In this document: piece after piece, positions 46,129 through 56,000 of the stretch | Numbering within the stretch: position 1 is the stretch's first letter | Layout of the letters: every line of letters begins with the position of its first letter | Assembly: GCF_030581005.1 (NCBI RefSeq) | Contig: NZ_JAUQSX010000001.1 | Span: forward strand, 558,001 to 622,000 | Direction: 5' to 3' | Length of the DNA stretch: 64,000 nt | Source of the DNA: Hymenobacter mellowenesis | GTDB taxonomy: Bacteria > Bacteroidota > Bacteroidia > Cytophagales > Hymenobacteraceae | Notes under the pieces: generated by a model | What the model saw: only the letters and a program-made list of their open reading frames with translations | Databases searched by the model: none | Told to the model about the DNA's origin: nothing | Translations under genes and position numbers: made by a program

Positions 46129-46926
46129 TTAACCGCGCCGGAAGGGGCGCGTAAGCCAGTATTTGCCCCAGTAGAGGAAGCTGCGCGGGTGCCACGGCCA
46201 CGGGCGCGACAGGTGCACCCCACCCGCAACAACCACTTCCATCAAGCCCTTCACATCAGCTCTTAGTAGCACAGGCGCAACTGGAGCGTTGGCACTTATT
46301 AGCCTCTCTTCGGTTACGTAGCCGAGATAGGTAATTTGCAGCTGTACCAATCCAGTCAACCTGTTTTCAGCCGGTACCGTCAGGCTGAACTGGCCGCTGG
46401 CATCGGTCGAAGTTCCTGTCGTGGTGCCTTTAATCAATACGGTCACGCCCGGCAGCCCCTCGCGCGTAACTGAATCCTGTACCATTCCCTTCAACACCCA
46501 AGGCGCCGGCAATGCGTCTTCCTTCTCCGGCTTGCGCTCGGCCCGCACCTCCTCGGGGCGCAAAGCCACTTTGCTCAGCTTGCGCACTTCCGTAGGCACC
46601 TGCGCTTTGGCCGCCGTTCCCACGCCCTCGCGCACGGCCCACAAAGCCGCCGCGGCCGCCAGCCAGGTGCGCCAGCGCGCCGGCATTGGGGCAGCCGGGG
46701 CGGCGCGCTGCAACGGTCGCCCGAGCTGCCCCGCCGCGAAACGGCCGCAGGTGCGGCTGCCCGCGGCATCGGCCAGCAGGGCCAGGATTTCGGCATCGGT
46801 TTTCAGGGTGAAGTCGACCACCGTTTGCTGGCAGGCGGCGCAGTGGCGGCCCTGGGCGGTGGGCGTCATGGCAGCCCAGCTTTCGGAGCAGGGCTGCGGA
46901 ATCTGAAGAGAAATGTTACGGGCCAT
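46129..46926 (-). CDS. Membrane protein with Cys motif and regulatory-like domain, paralog C
   Basis: This is a 265-aa paralog of the two genes above. Its Cys module is PCSESWAAMTPTAQGRHCAA with CQQTVVDFTLKTDAE, plus a later TCGRF. CSES replaces CPES, but HCAAC is kept. A membrane helix (WLAAAAALWAVREG) is followed by a linker rich in charged residues and a regulatory-like domain (LKGMVQDSVTREGLPGVTVL, TDASGQFSLTVPAE). The C-terminus is long and Trp/Pro-rich (RPWPWHPRSFLYWGKYWLTR). It is upstream of paralog B with only 26 bp between the genes, so the two may be co-transcribed. Confidence 0.78.
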   Translation of the reverse strand: MARNISLQIPQPCSESWAAMTPTAQGRHCAACQQTVVDFTLKTDAEILALLADAAGSRTCGRFAAGQLGRPLQRAAPAAPMPARWRTWLAAAAALWAVREGVGTAAKAQVPTEVRKLSKVALRPEEVRAERKPEKEDALPAPWVLKGMVQDSVTREGLPGVTVLIKGTTTGTSTDASGQFSLTVPAENRLTGLVQLQITYLGYVTEERLISANAPVAPVLLRADVKGLMEVVVAGGVHLSRPWPWHPRSFLYWGKYWLTRPFRRG

Positions 46927-46998
46927 AAGCAAAGCGTGCAGGGCGACATCAAGGCTGATGCCGGCCCGGCCCGCTTTGCACACGCCGCCGGCTAATAA

Positions 46999-48132
46999 TC
47001 AGTAGCCGCTCATTTCTACCCGCTGCAGCTCCTGCCAGTTGAGGGCGGCGGCATCGAGCGGCACGCTGCTGCCGTGCAAGGCGCCGTTGCGGTCCTGGTA
47101 CACGTGGTTGTACCGGTCATCGACGCGGTACCGCTCGCCGGTGGCCGTGTTGTCGTAGCGGGCTTTGCCGCTGAGCACGTCGCCCCGGCCCTCGGCAATT
47201 TGCCGCTGCGACCGGTCCCGGTCGGCCGCCATGCCCTCGTTGAGCTGCTGCTCGTGCCGCTGAAAAGCCTCGTAGGCTTTCTGGTCCTGCTGCGTGATGC
47301 GCTGGTTGCTGGCCTGCCCTTGCTGGCTGAGCTGCTGCGTCTCCCGTTGCCAGGCCGGATTGATGCTGAACGACTTGCGCGCCGCCTGGGTCTGGCCATA
47401 GGCAGCGGCCAGCTCGCCCGCGCTGGCCTGGGTTATCGACGGCAGCGCGGCCCAGTTGTAGTATACCTCCCCGTTCATGTTGCGGGCCTGCGTGTTCAGC
47501 ACCACTTCCACCCGCGCCATGCGGCCGTTGGGCAGGCGGCCATCCACGTAGCCGGTGGCCGATGTGGCGCCGGCACCGGTGGCATGCGCCGGCTGCTCTT
47601 GCGAGCCGGTAGGCTGGATGGTCAGGCCCTGCCGGGCCAGGTTGGGCAGCAGCACCTGCCGGATGTAGAGCAGCGGCGTCATGGGCGCCAGTTCGTACTC
47701 GTCGTGTTGCGGCATGGGCATGCCCATCGAAATGGCCTGCTGGCGCAGGCTCCGCGAGGTGGGCCCGTCCTGATAATAGTATGGCCGCTCGGGCAGGAAA
47801 TCAACCTGTTGGGCGCCCCCCGGCGCCAGCAGCTTCAGCGATATCTGATTGACCGGCTGCGCGCCGTTCCACTTGCGGGTGAATTGCTGCCGGAACTGCC
47901 AGCCCCGCGGCACCTTGATGGCAAAGGCCACCATGTTGTGCAGGCCCGGGTCGATGATGCCGCGCACCGTGTAGGGCGCGGGCGGCGGTGGCGTAGCGGG
48001 GTTCATAGCATCGGGCTGATTTGGTACGGCCGGGGCCAGCCGCGCGGGCTCGGCGGTGGCCTGGGTGGCGGCAGGACTGTCGCAGGCCATGGCGGTGCTC
48101 GCCACTAGCCACATAAAAACGAACGGTTTCAT
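46999..48132 (-). CDS. Hypothetical lipoprotein
   Basis: This 377-aa protein has a short lipoprotein signal (MKPFVFMWLVASTAMACDS). A Pro/Ala-rich spacer is followed by a beta-rich region (YTVRGIIDPGLHNMVAFAIK, VPRGWQFRQQFTRKWNGAQP). A Gln/Arg-rich probable coiled coil comes next (about 265-320, QQLSQQGQASNQRITQQDQK). It ends with a short domain with many Tyr/Asp (ATGERYRVDDRYNHVYQDRN). I do not recognise the family. It stands alone on the minus strand, divergent from the next gene. Confidence 0.7.
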   Translation of the reverse strand: MKPFVFMWLVASTAMACDSPAATQATAEPARLAPAVPNQPDAMNPATPPPPAPYTVRGIIDPGLHNMVAFAIKVPRGWQFRQQFTRKWNGAQPVNQISLKLLAPGGAQQVDFLPERPYYYQDGPTSRSLRQQAISMGMPMPQHDEYELAPMTPLLYIRQVLLPNLARQGLTIQPTGSQEQPAHATGAGATSATGYVDGRLPNGRMARVEVVLNTQARNMNGEVYYNWAALPSITQASAGELAAAYGQTQAARKSFSINPAWQRETQQLSQQGQASNQRITQQDQKAYEAFQRHEQQLNEGMAADRDRSQRQIAEGRGDVLSGKARYDNTATGERYRVDDRYNHVYQDRNGALHGSSVPLDAAALNWQELQRVEMSGY

Positions 48133-48306
48133 AAGTCAGATTGGGCGAAAGAAATGACAAGCCTGCTACCGCTGCAACGCGACCACCACAGCATAAATAT
48201 TCAACTTTATATTTATTTTATTCATATCCCTTGTCACCTTTTTTGGTCTGGCAGCTTCGTAAAATTCAGTACCTTGGGGTTCTCTTCTCCACCTCATCGT
48301 CCGGCC

Positions 48307-48828
48307 ATGCTTGTCTTGTCTCGCTTTGCCCCGCTGGCGCTTCTGGCGCTCCCGGCCATCGGCCACGCTCAAACGGGCGCGGCCAATGCCGTCGGGCTGG
48401 AAGTGCCGGCTCCGGCGCCGCCTGGCAGAGGCCATTTCCTGACGGGCACTTACGTGGTGGGCACCTACTTACCCCTGCCCGCTACGAGCAGCTACGGCTA
48501 CGGCGTGCAGCCGTTTCTGCGCTACCAGTTGGGCAGCCGCACGGGCGGCCGGGCCCGGCCCTACGTGCAATACAGTTTTGCGCCCTACCGCGTGCCCACC
48601 TACGGCACCGGTGCGCTCACCGGGCTCGATGCGGCCGGCCTGCCCGCCAATGCGGGATTTGCGCCGCTGGCGGTGCGCAATGCGCCGTATGGGGCGCTGC
48701 CCTACGGCAGCTACGGTGGGCTGGGCGCTTTTTCGGTTGGAATTCCGATGCAGGTAGGCCGTAGCTCGGCCGTGCTGAACGTGGGCGGGGCCTTGCTGCA
48801 AGGCCTTCTGAACCCGACATACTGGTAA
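48307..48828 (+). CDS. Small exported hypothetical protein
   Basis: This 173-aa protein has a signal peptide (MLVLSRFAPLALLALPAIGH). The rest is rich in Gly, Tyr and Pro with barrel-like strands (GTYVVGTYLPLPATSSYGYG, VQPFLRYQLGSRTGGRARPY) and ends in an aromatic residue. It could be a small outer-membrane protein; no family is recognised. The start at 48307 opens the signal peptide; the frame upstream is open but AT-rich and not coding-like. Confidence 0.6.
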   Translation: MLVLSRFAPLALLALPAIGHAQTGAANAVGLEVPAPAPPGRGHFLTGTYVVGTYLPLPATSSYGYGVQPFLRYQLGSRTGGRARPYVQYSFAPYRVPTYGTGALTGLDAAGLPANAGFAPLAVRNAPYGALPYGSYGGLGAFSVGIPMQVGRSSAVLNVGGALLQGLLNPTYW

Positions 48829-48906
48829 GGCGCGGGCGGGCGGCGGGCCGATAACCCGCGCCGGGGCGCTATCTTTTGCCCTTCAAACCCGCCCCGCTTA
48901 CCTTTC

Positions 48907-50691
48907 ATGCGTTCCGACAAATCACTTTTCCGCCGCAAAACCATTGCGGCCATCCTCCAGAATCCCCCCGCCGACCACGAGGGCCACGGCGCCGCCGGCG
49001 GCCTGGAGCGTCACCTCACCGTGCGCGACCTCACGGCGCTGGGCATCGCGGCCATCATTGGGGCCGGCATTTTCAGCACCATCGGCAAGGCTAGTCTGGA
49101 CGGCGGCCCAGCCGTGTCGCTGCTGTTTGTGTTCACGGCGGTGGCCTGCGCGTTTTCGGCGCTTTGCTACGCGCAGTTCGCGGCCACCATCCCGGTCAGT
49201 GGCTCGGCTTACACCTATGCTTACGCCTCCTTCGGCGAGCTGGCGGCCTGGATTATTGGCTGGGCATTGATTATGGAATACGCGGTGGGTAACATCGTGG
49301 TAGCCATTTCCTGGTCCGACTACTTCACTGGTTTACTTGATGGTATTGGAATTCACCTACCGCTCTGGCTCACAATGGGCACCCAGACGGGCCACGCCGG
49401 CTATGCGGCCGTCACGGCCCTCACCGAGCAGGGCAAGTCGCTGACGGAAGCGCTGGCCGCCGTGTCGCCCGCGCAGCTCGATGGCTACAAGGCCTGGACG
49501 CAGGCGCCCGCGCTGTTCGGCGGCCTGCACATGGTGATGGATTTGCCGGCCTTCGTCATCACCGTCCTCATCACGGCGCTGGTGTACGTGGGCATCAAGG
49601 AGAGCAAAAACGCCTCCAACCTGCTGGTTTTGCTGAAGTTGATTATCGTCTTCATCGTCATTGCGGTGGGCGCGTTCTACGTGCAGCCCGCCAACTGGAC
49701 GCCCTTCGCCCCTAACGGCGTGAGCGGCGTGCTCAAGGGCGTGTCGGCCGTTTTCTTCGCCTACATCGGCTTCGATGCCATCTCGACCACGGCCGAGGAA
49801 TGCAAGAACCCACAGCGCGACCTGCCCAAGGCCATGATGTACGCCCTCATCATCTGCACGGTGCTGTATGTCATTATTACGCTGGTGCTTACGGGCATGG
49901 TGAGCTATAAGGAGCTGGGCGTAGGCGACCCGCTTTCCTTTGTGTTTGCCAAGGTGGGTTTGCCGCGTCTCTCGGGCCTGGTGGCGGTGAGTGCGGTGTT
50001 TGCCATGGCCTCGGTGCTGCTGGTGTTTCAGCTGGGCCAGCCGCGCATCTGGCTCACAATGAGCCGCGACGGGCTGCTGCCGTCCATCTTTTCGCGCATT
50101 CACCCGCGCTTCCACACGCCGTCGTTCAGCACCATTGTCACGGGCTTTTTTGTGGCGGTGCCGGCGCTGGTGCTGAACATGGATTTGGTGGTCGACCTCA
50201 CCAGCATCGGCACGCTGTTCGCGTTTGCGCTGGTGTGCGGCGGCATTCTCATCATCGACCCCTACGGCCGCTCCGAGGCCCGCTTCAAGGTGCCCTACAT
50301 CAACGGCCAATGGCTGGTGCCGCTCATTCTGGCCTTGGGCGCCTTCCTGGTGGTGCGCTATAACGCGGCCAGCAACCACGAGTTCATGCTCGACGTGAGC
50401 GGGGCGCACGGCTGGCTGCTCACCGATGCCGTGAGCGGCAAGGTGACGGGCGGCTTCGCCCACCAGATTCCGACGCTGGTGTTTTTCCTGTTCTGCATCG
50501 CGCTGAGCATCTTGTCGTTTCGCAAGAAGCTGTCGCTGCTGCCCACGCTGGGCCTGCTCATCAACCTGTACCTGATGACCGAGCTGGGCATCAGCAACTG
50601 GACCCTGTTTTTTGTGTGGCTGCTGATTGGGCTGGCCGTATATTTTGGCTACGGATATAAAAACTCCAAGCTGAACCAGACGGCCCGCTAG
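48907..50691 (+). CDS. APC-superfamily amino-acid permease
   Basis: This 594-aa polytopic transporter imports amino acids by proton coupling or exchange. The APC signature IGAGIFSTIG lies near residues 51-60 in TM1, followed by AVSLLFVFTAVACAFSALCY, PVSGSAYTYAYASFGELAAW and the family segment AVFFAYIGFDAISTTAEECK. Twelve to fourteen hydrophobic helices are visible. The CAT-like (cationic amino-acid transporter) arrangement and length suggest basic or neutral amino acids, but the substrate cannot be set from sequence alone. It ends just before a perfect 70-bp palindrome. Confidence 0.92.
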   Translation: MRSDKSLFRRKTIAAILQNPPADHEGHGAAGGLERHLTVRDLTALGIAAIIGAGIFSTIGKASLDGGPAVSLLFVFTAVACAFSALCYAQFAATIPVSGSAYTYAYASFGELAAWIIGWALIMEYAVGNIVVAISWSDYFTGLLDGIGIHLPLWLTMGTQTGHAGYAAVTALTEQGKSLTEALAAVSPAQLDGYKAWTQAPALFGGLHMVMDLPAFVITVLITALVYVGIKESKNASNLLVLLKLIIVFIVIAVGAFYVQPANWTPFAPNGVSGVLKGVSAVFFAYIGFDAISTTAEECKNPQRDLPKAMMYALIICTVLYVIITLVLTGMVSYKELGVGDPLSFVFAKVGLPRLSGLVAVSAVFAMASVLLVFQLGQPRIWLTMSRDGLLPSIFSRIHPRFHTPSFSTIVTGFFVAVPALVLNMDLVVDLTSIGTLFAFALVCGGILIIDPYGRSEARFKVPYINGQWLVPLILALGAFLVVRYNAASNHEFMLDVSGAHGWLLTDAVSGKVTGGFAHQIPTLVFFLFCIALSILSFRKKLSLLPTLGLLINLYLMTELGISNWTLFFVWLLIGLAVYFGYGYKNSKLNQTAR

Positions 50692-50710
50692 GCAGTTGCA
50701 AGCCGGTGAA

Positions 50711-50780
50711 AGATGGAATATAAAAACCCATAATCCACTTTAGGTACCTAAAGTGGATTATGGGTTTTTATATTCCATCT
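50711..50780. repeat. Perfect 70-bp palindrome between permease and fic
   Basis: The two 35-bp halves (50711-50745, 50746-50780) are exact reverse complements without a spacer; the centre is TTTAGGTACCTAAA. It begins 20 bp after the permease stop and ends 30 bp before the Fic start codon, and an in-frame ATG (50760) lies inside it. It could be a terminator, an operator for a dimeric regulator, or a recombination site. Confidence 0.95.
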
Positions 50781-50810
50781 TTGCGTTATCAATCAAGCCG
50801 GGACTATCTC

Positions 50811-51947
50811 ATGGACTTAAAGGAATTTCGGGCGGGCTTCTGGCAGCCGCAGGTGGGCTACAAAAGCTTTCAGCCGCATCCGATTAACCACACGCTTACG
50901 TGGGCCGACCCCGAGCTGAATATGCTGCTCGAAGAAGCCACGCTAAAGCTGGGCGAGCTGAATACCTACTCGGAGCTGGCCCCGAGCATCGACCTGTTCA
51001 TTCAGATGCATGTGGTGAAGGAAGCCACGCAGTCGAGCCGCATCGAGGGCACCAAAACGGCGATGGACGAGGCGCTAATGCGTAAGGAAGACCTGCAACC
51101 CGAGCGCCGCGACGACTGGGACGAGGTGCATAACTACATCGAAGCCATGAACGGAGCCATCGCGGAGCTGGAAAAACTGCCGCTCTCGCTGCGCCTGCTG
51201 CGCCACACGCATCAGCAGCTGATGCAGGGCGTGCGCGGTCAGCACAAGAACCCCGGCGAGTTTCGCACGAGCCAAAACTGGATTGGCGGCGCGTCGCTGC
51301 GCGACGCGGCCTTTGTGCCGCCGCACCACCTGGATGTACAGGCCCTGATGGGCGACCTGGAGGCTTTTCTGCACAACACCGACGCGCGTGTGCCGCACCT
51401 CATCAAAATCGCCATCGCGCACTATCAGTTTGAAACCATTCACCCGTTTTTGGATGGTAACGGCCGCCTGGGTCGTCTGCTCATCACGCTCTACCTCGTC
51501 AGCAACGGCATTTTGCGCCGGCCGGTGCTTTATCTATCCGACTTTCTGGAAAAGAACAAGCCCCTCTACTACGACAACCTGACGGGCGTGCGGACGCATA
51601 ACAACTTGAATCAGTGGCTGCGCTTTTTCCTGGTGGCGGTGGCCGAAACCTGCACGCAGGCCCTCACGACGCTCAAGCAGGTGCTGGCGCTTAAGCAGCA
51701 GGTAGAGGGCGAGCGCATTCATCCGCTGGGCCGGCGCATTCCGCAGGCGCAGCAGCTGTTGCAGCTGTTTTATCAGCGGCCGGTGCTGTCGGCCCGCGAC
51801 GTGACGGCCGCCCTCGGCGGCTCGCCCACTTCTACCAATAAGCTGCTTGCCGACCTTGAAAGCCTGGGAATTCTGCGCGAAATGACTGGCTACAAGCGCA
51901 ACCGGCTGTTCGTATTCAGCGAGTACCTAGCCCTGTTTGAGGGCTAG
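50811..51947 (+). CDS. Fic-family protein with N-terminal inhibitory helix and C-terminal winged helix
   Basis: Fic proteins transfer AMP or another nucleotide moiety onto target proteins. This 378-aa class II Fic has the N-terminal inhibitory motif SSRIEG (75-80), whose Glu blocks the ATP site. The Fic core HPFLDGNGRLGR (211-222) retains the catalytic His and the phosphate-binding GNGR. A C-terminal winged-helix-like region follows (VLSARDVTAALGGSPTSTNK, LESLGILREMTGYKRNRLFV). All catalytic residues are intact. ATG 50811 matches the usual N-terminus (MDLKEFRAGF); an upstream ATG inside the palindrome would add 17 residues. It opens the accessory island and is separated by 113 bp from the DUF4007 gene, so a functional link is unproven. 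Confidence 0.93.
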   Translation: MDLKEFRAGFWQPQVGYKSFQPHPINHTLTWADPELNMLLEEATLKLGELNTYSELAPSIDLFIQMHVVKEATQSSRIEGTKTAMDEALMRKEDLQPERRDDWDEVHNYIEAMNGAIAELEKLPLSLRLLRHTHQQLMQGVRGQHKNPGEFRTSQNWIGGASLRDAAFVPPHHLDVQALMGDLEAFLHNTDARVPHLIKIAIAHYQFETIHPFLDGNGRLGRLLITLYLVSNGILRRPVLYLSDFLEKNKPLYYDNLTGVRTHNNLNQWLRFFLVAVAETCTQALTTLKQVLALKQQVEGERIHPLGRRIPQAQQLLQLFYQRPVLSARDVTAALGGSPTSTNKLLADLESLGILREMTGYKRNRLFVFSEYLALFEG

Positions 51948-52011
51948 ACCAATTCGAAAAAACCTGGCCTTTTTAGGCTCAAGCGGTTAGCAAATACAAC
52001 GGTTTTCCGGG

Positions 52012-52043
52012 TTCGGATGCCCCCAGCGCGCGGCGTACCTTAG
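52012..52043 (+). promoter_or_regulatory. Promoter-like pair before the DUF4007 gene
   Basis: TTCG (52012-52015) and TACCTTAG (52036-52043) with a 20-bp spacer approximate the -33/-7 pattern, 17 bp before the ATG at 52061. This suggests the defence-type operon has its own promoter, separate from fic. Confidence 0.4.
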
Positions 52044-52060
52044 CAGAAAAACCGCTTGCT

Positions 52061-52969
52061 ATGCTTACTTCCCGCTTAACGTTTCAGGGCCACGACACCT
52101 TTCTGTGCCGCACAAGCTGGCTGAAAAAAGGCTATGACTTTGCGCAAGCCAACGGCGGCTTCAACGACGCCGACGCGGTGGTGCGGCTCGGGGTGGGCAA
52201 GAACATGGTCACCGCCATTCGGTACTGGCTGCGGGCCTTTGGGCTGGCCAACGAGAACGACGAACTGCTGCCCGTGGCCCACGAGTTATTGGCCGCCATC
52301 GGCGGCCGCGACCCCTACGTGGAAGATGAAGCCACCGTGTGGTATCTGCACTACTTGCTGGTGCGTACCGGCCGCGCCTCGCTCTACCATTTTGTATTCA
52401 ACGAATTGCGCAAGGAGGGCTTCTCCTTCAACCGGGCGCAGCTACGCCAATTCATCGTGCGCAAGTGCGCCGAGCGTGGCTACGCCATCAACGAAAACAC
52501 GCTCGATTCGGACCTGACCGTGTTATTGCGCAGCTACGCCCCTTCGGGCAAAAGCGACCGCGCGGGCAAGCTCGACATTGAAGAGGAATCGACGGGCCTG
52601 CTGCAAGATCTGGGCCTGCTCACCATCAGCCACGACGACGAGGGCACGGCCCGCTACCACATCGAAAACCTGGAGCGCCCCGAGCTGCCCTGGCCGGTGG
52701 TACTACGCGTGATACTGGAGCACCCCGATTGGAGCGACAACATCAGCTTCAACGACCTGGAGGTGGCCCCCGACTCGCCGGGGTTGGTATTCGCGCTCAA
52801 TTCGGCCGGGCTGTTTACCAAAATTGAGGAGATGATGGCCCGGTATCCGAATGCCATCATCTATTCAAGCACGGCCGGCAACCGCGTGCTGACGCTCAAG
52901 CGCGAGCTGCTCGATGTAGCATCCATTATGCAGGAGCACTACGGGCCGCAAATAGCGGCGGCTTACTGA
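52061..52969 (+). CDS. DUF4007 protein (SspB-like)
   Basis: This 302-aa protein has the clear DUF4007 N-terminal signature: FQGHDTFLCRTSWLKKGYDF, then VVRLGVGKNMVTAIRYWLRA and FGLANENDELLPVAHEL. DUF4007 proteins occur in phosphorothioation-type defence loci. As I recall, SspB, the nickase of SspABCD, belongs to this family; this should be verified. The rest of the protein contains likely helix-turn-helix segments (FNRAQLRQFIVRKCAERGYA) and an α/β region (NLERPELPWPVVLRVILEHP). It is the first gene of a tight operon and is followed after 35 bp by the ATPase, as in the ssp B-C-D order. Its molecular role here (DNA nicking or recognition) is inferred only from the family. Confidence 0.85.
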   Translation: MLTSRLTFQGHDTFLCRTSWLKKGYDFAQANGGFNDADAVVRLGVGKNMVTAIRYWLRAFGLANENDELLPVAHELLAAIGGRDPYVEDEATVWYLHYLLVRTGRASLYHFVFNELRKEGFSFNRAQLRQFIVRKCAERGYAINENTLDSDLTVLLRSYAPSGKSDRAGKLDIEEESTGLLQDLGLLTISHDDEGTARYHIENLERPELPWPVVLRVILEHPDWSDNISFNDLEVAPDSPGLVFALNSAGLFTKIEEMMARYPNAIIYSSTAGNRVLTLKRELLDVASIMQEHYGPQIAAAY

Positions 52970-53004
52970 TTCGATACCACCCATCTGATTTTCTAGTTTA
53001 CCTC

Positions 53005-56000
53005 GTGTTCAGTCCTTCCGTTAATATCGTGCGCGACGCGGCGCAGCCGCTCAACTACCTGCCCACGCCCAACGCGCAGCTCGTGTATAAGCAGCTGGCC
53101 AACAACTACCGAACCGGCACGCACTGCTTTAATATCGTCGGCGCCTACGGCACCGGCAAGTCGGCCTTTCTGTGGGCTTTCCATCAAAACCTGACTGGGC
53201 AGCACGCCTATTTTACGGCCGACAAAGACCCGCTCGCGAGCCGGCCGGTGCGGTTCGAGCAGTTTGTGGGACAGTACATGTCGTTGCGCGAGGCGTTTGC
53301 GCAGCGCTTCGTGGCCGGTGGCGCGGCCGATACGCCCACGGCCGCCATTCTGGCCGGCATTGAGGCGCACTACCGCGCCCACGCGCCGGGCGTGCTCGTG
53401 CTGGTCATTGACGAGTTTGGGAAATTTCTGGAATACGCGGCCCGCGAAAATCCCGAGCAGGAGCTGTACTTCATTCAGGAATTGGCCGAGTTTGCCAACG
53501 ACACCACCAAGGACGTACTGCTGCTCAGCACCGCCCACCAAGATGTGAGCGCTTACGCCGTGGGCCTGAGCCGCCCGCAGCGCCTGGAGTGGGAAAAGGT
53601 GAAGGGCCGCCTCAAGGAATTGACCTTCAACGAGCCGGTGGAGCAACTGCTGGCCCTGGCCGCCGAGCAGCTCGCCGCCGCCGGGCAGCCCACTGCCCCC
53701 GACCCCGCCACCAACGAGCGCCTGCTCGCGGTCATTGCGCGGGCGCAGGTGTTTCCGCTGCGCGACTACTTCACGGCCGAGATGCAGCGGCGGCTGTGGC
53801 CGCTCGACCTGCTGTCGGCCGCCGTACTGGTGCAGGCCCTGCAACGCTATGGTCAAAACGAGCGCTCGCTCTTTACCTTTTTGCGGGCTGGCGACTACCT
53901 GGGTCTGGAGCAGAGCGCCGAGGCCGGCACCTACTACAGCGTGAGCCGGGTTTACGACTACCTCAGCTACCACTACTACGCCCTGCTCACCTCGCGCTTC
54001 AACCCCAACTTTGCGCAGTGGGCCATTATTCGCGATTCGCTCGACCGGCTCAGCAAGCATTTTGAGACGCAGGTTGACCTCGACGCGGCCCGGCAGTTGG
54101 TCAAAACCATTGGCTTGCTGACCATTTTCGCGCCGGCCGGGGCCGAAATCAGCGCCGAGTTTTTAGAAGTGTACGCGCAGACGAGCCTGGGCGTGCCCTC
54201 GGTGGCCCCGGCGCTACGGGTGCTGCAAACGCAGCAAATCGTGCGCTTCGTGGCCCACAAAAATAGCTACATCCTGTTTGAGGGCACAGCGCTTGATATT
54301 GAGCTGGCCATCGACGAGGCCGGCACGCTCGTGGAGCAGGTTACGGATGTGGCTACGCGGCTGAGCGGCTTCTTCGACTTCCCCTACATTCCGGCCAAAC
54401 AGGCGTCGTTTGAGGTGGGTACGCCGCGCATCTTTCAGGTGCGCATGACGGACTACGTGCTGCTGGATGAGCCGGAAGGCGAGGTGGACGGATTCATCAA
54501 CCTCATTTTTTCGGACAGCATCACTGAGGATACGCTGCGGCAGCAGGTAGGCGAGCGGCGCTCGGCCACGCTCTACGGCATCTACCGGCGCTCGGGCGAG
54601 ATAAAGCGCCTCATCCGGGAGATTGACAAGGTGGCTAAGGTGCGCGAGCAGAATCTGAATGACCGGGTAGCCAAGCGCGAGCTCGACGGCATCCTGGAGC
54701 ACCAAGAGGCGCTGCTGCGCCACTACGTGCTCGACAGCCTGTACGCGCCCGATGGCAATATTACCTGGTTTTTCAACGGCGAGGCGAACACCGAGTTTAC
54801 GGGCCGCCGGGCATTCAACCGCTGCCTCTCGGCCATTGCCCGCGAGGTGTATACGGCCACGCCCATCTACCGCAGCGAATTGGTGAACCGCACCAACCTG
54901 TCGGTGCCCATCCTCACGGCGCGCAAGAACTACATCCGGGCCTTGTTTGAGAAGTGGCAGTACGCCGAGCTCGATTTTCCGGCCAAAAACTACCCGCCCG
55001 AAAAAACCATCTACCTCTCGCTGCTGCGCGAAACCGGGATGCACCGCGTGCTCGGCGGCGAGTACACCCTCACCGCGCCCACCGATGCTACGTTTCTGCC
55101 GCTGTGGGAAGCATCGGAGGCATTCTTGCAGCGCTCGCAGGACGGCCACCTCAAGGTGCGCGAGCTGATGGACGACCTCACGGCCAAGCCCTTTAAGCTT
55201 AAGCAGGGATTTGTCGATTTTTGGGTGCCCACGTTCCTGTTTATGAAGCGCCACGAGTTTGCGCTCTACGGCGAGCAGGGCCGCTACATTCCCGACCTCA
55301 CGCCCGACGTGGTGGACTTGTTCACCAAAAACCCGTCGCTGTACACCATCAAGGCGTTTTCGCTGCTGCCCGAAAAGCTGGCCCTGTTCAACGAGTACCG
55401 CGAGCTATTGCAGCTCGCGCCCGCCGAGCAGATGTCGAACGTGAGCTTTATTGAGTCCATCAAGCCGTTCCTGTCCTTTTACAAGCAGCTACCGGCCTAC
55501 GCCAAGAAAACGAGTAAGCTCTCGGCCACCACGCAGCGGCTGCGCGAAACCATTGCCACGGCCAAAGACCCCGAAGCGGCCTTTTTCGAGCAATTTCCGG
55601 GCGCGCTGGGCTTCAACCGACTGGAGCTACAGCGCGACGCGGCCATGCGCGAGCGCTACGTGAGCACCCTGCAAGATGCCATTGCCCGGCTGCGGCAGGC
55701 CTACCCCACGCTGTTGCAGCGCCTCGAAGAGTTTATTGCCCGCGAGGTGGCCGCCACCGAGCCCGATTTTGCGCAGTACAAGCGGCAGTTGCAGTACCGG
55801 TTTCGGAGCCTGAGCCCGGCGCAGCTGCCGGAAGGGCTGCGACAGTTTCAACAGCGCCTGATGTCGCGGCTCGATGACCGGGATGCTTGGTTAAACTCGA
55901 TGGCCAATGCCCTGTTGAGCAAAAGCCTGACCTATTTCACCGATGCCGACGAAACGCGGTTTCAGGAGAAGTTTCAGCAGTCGGTGCATGAGCTGGATAA

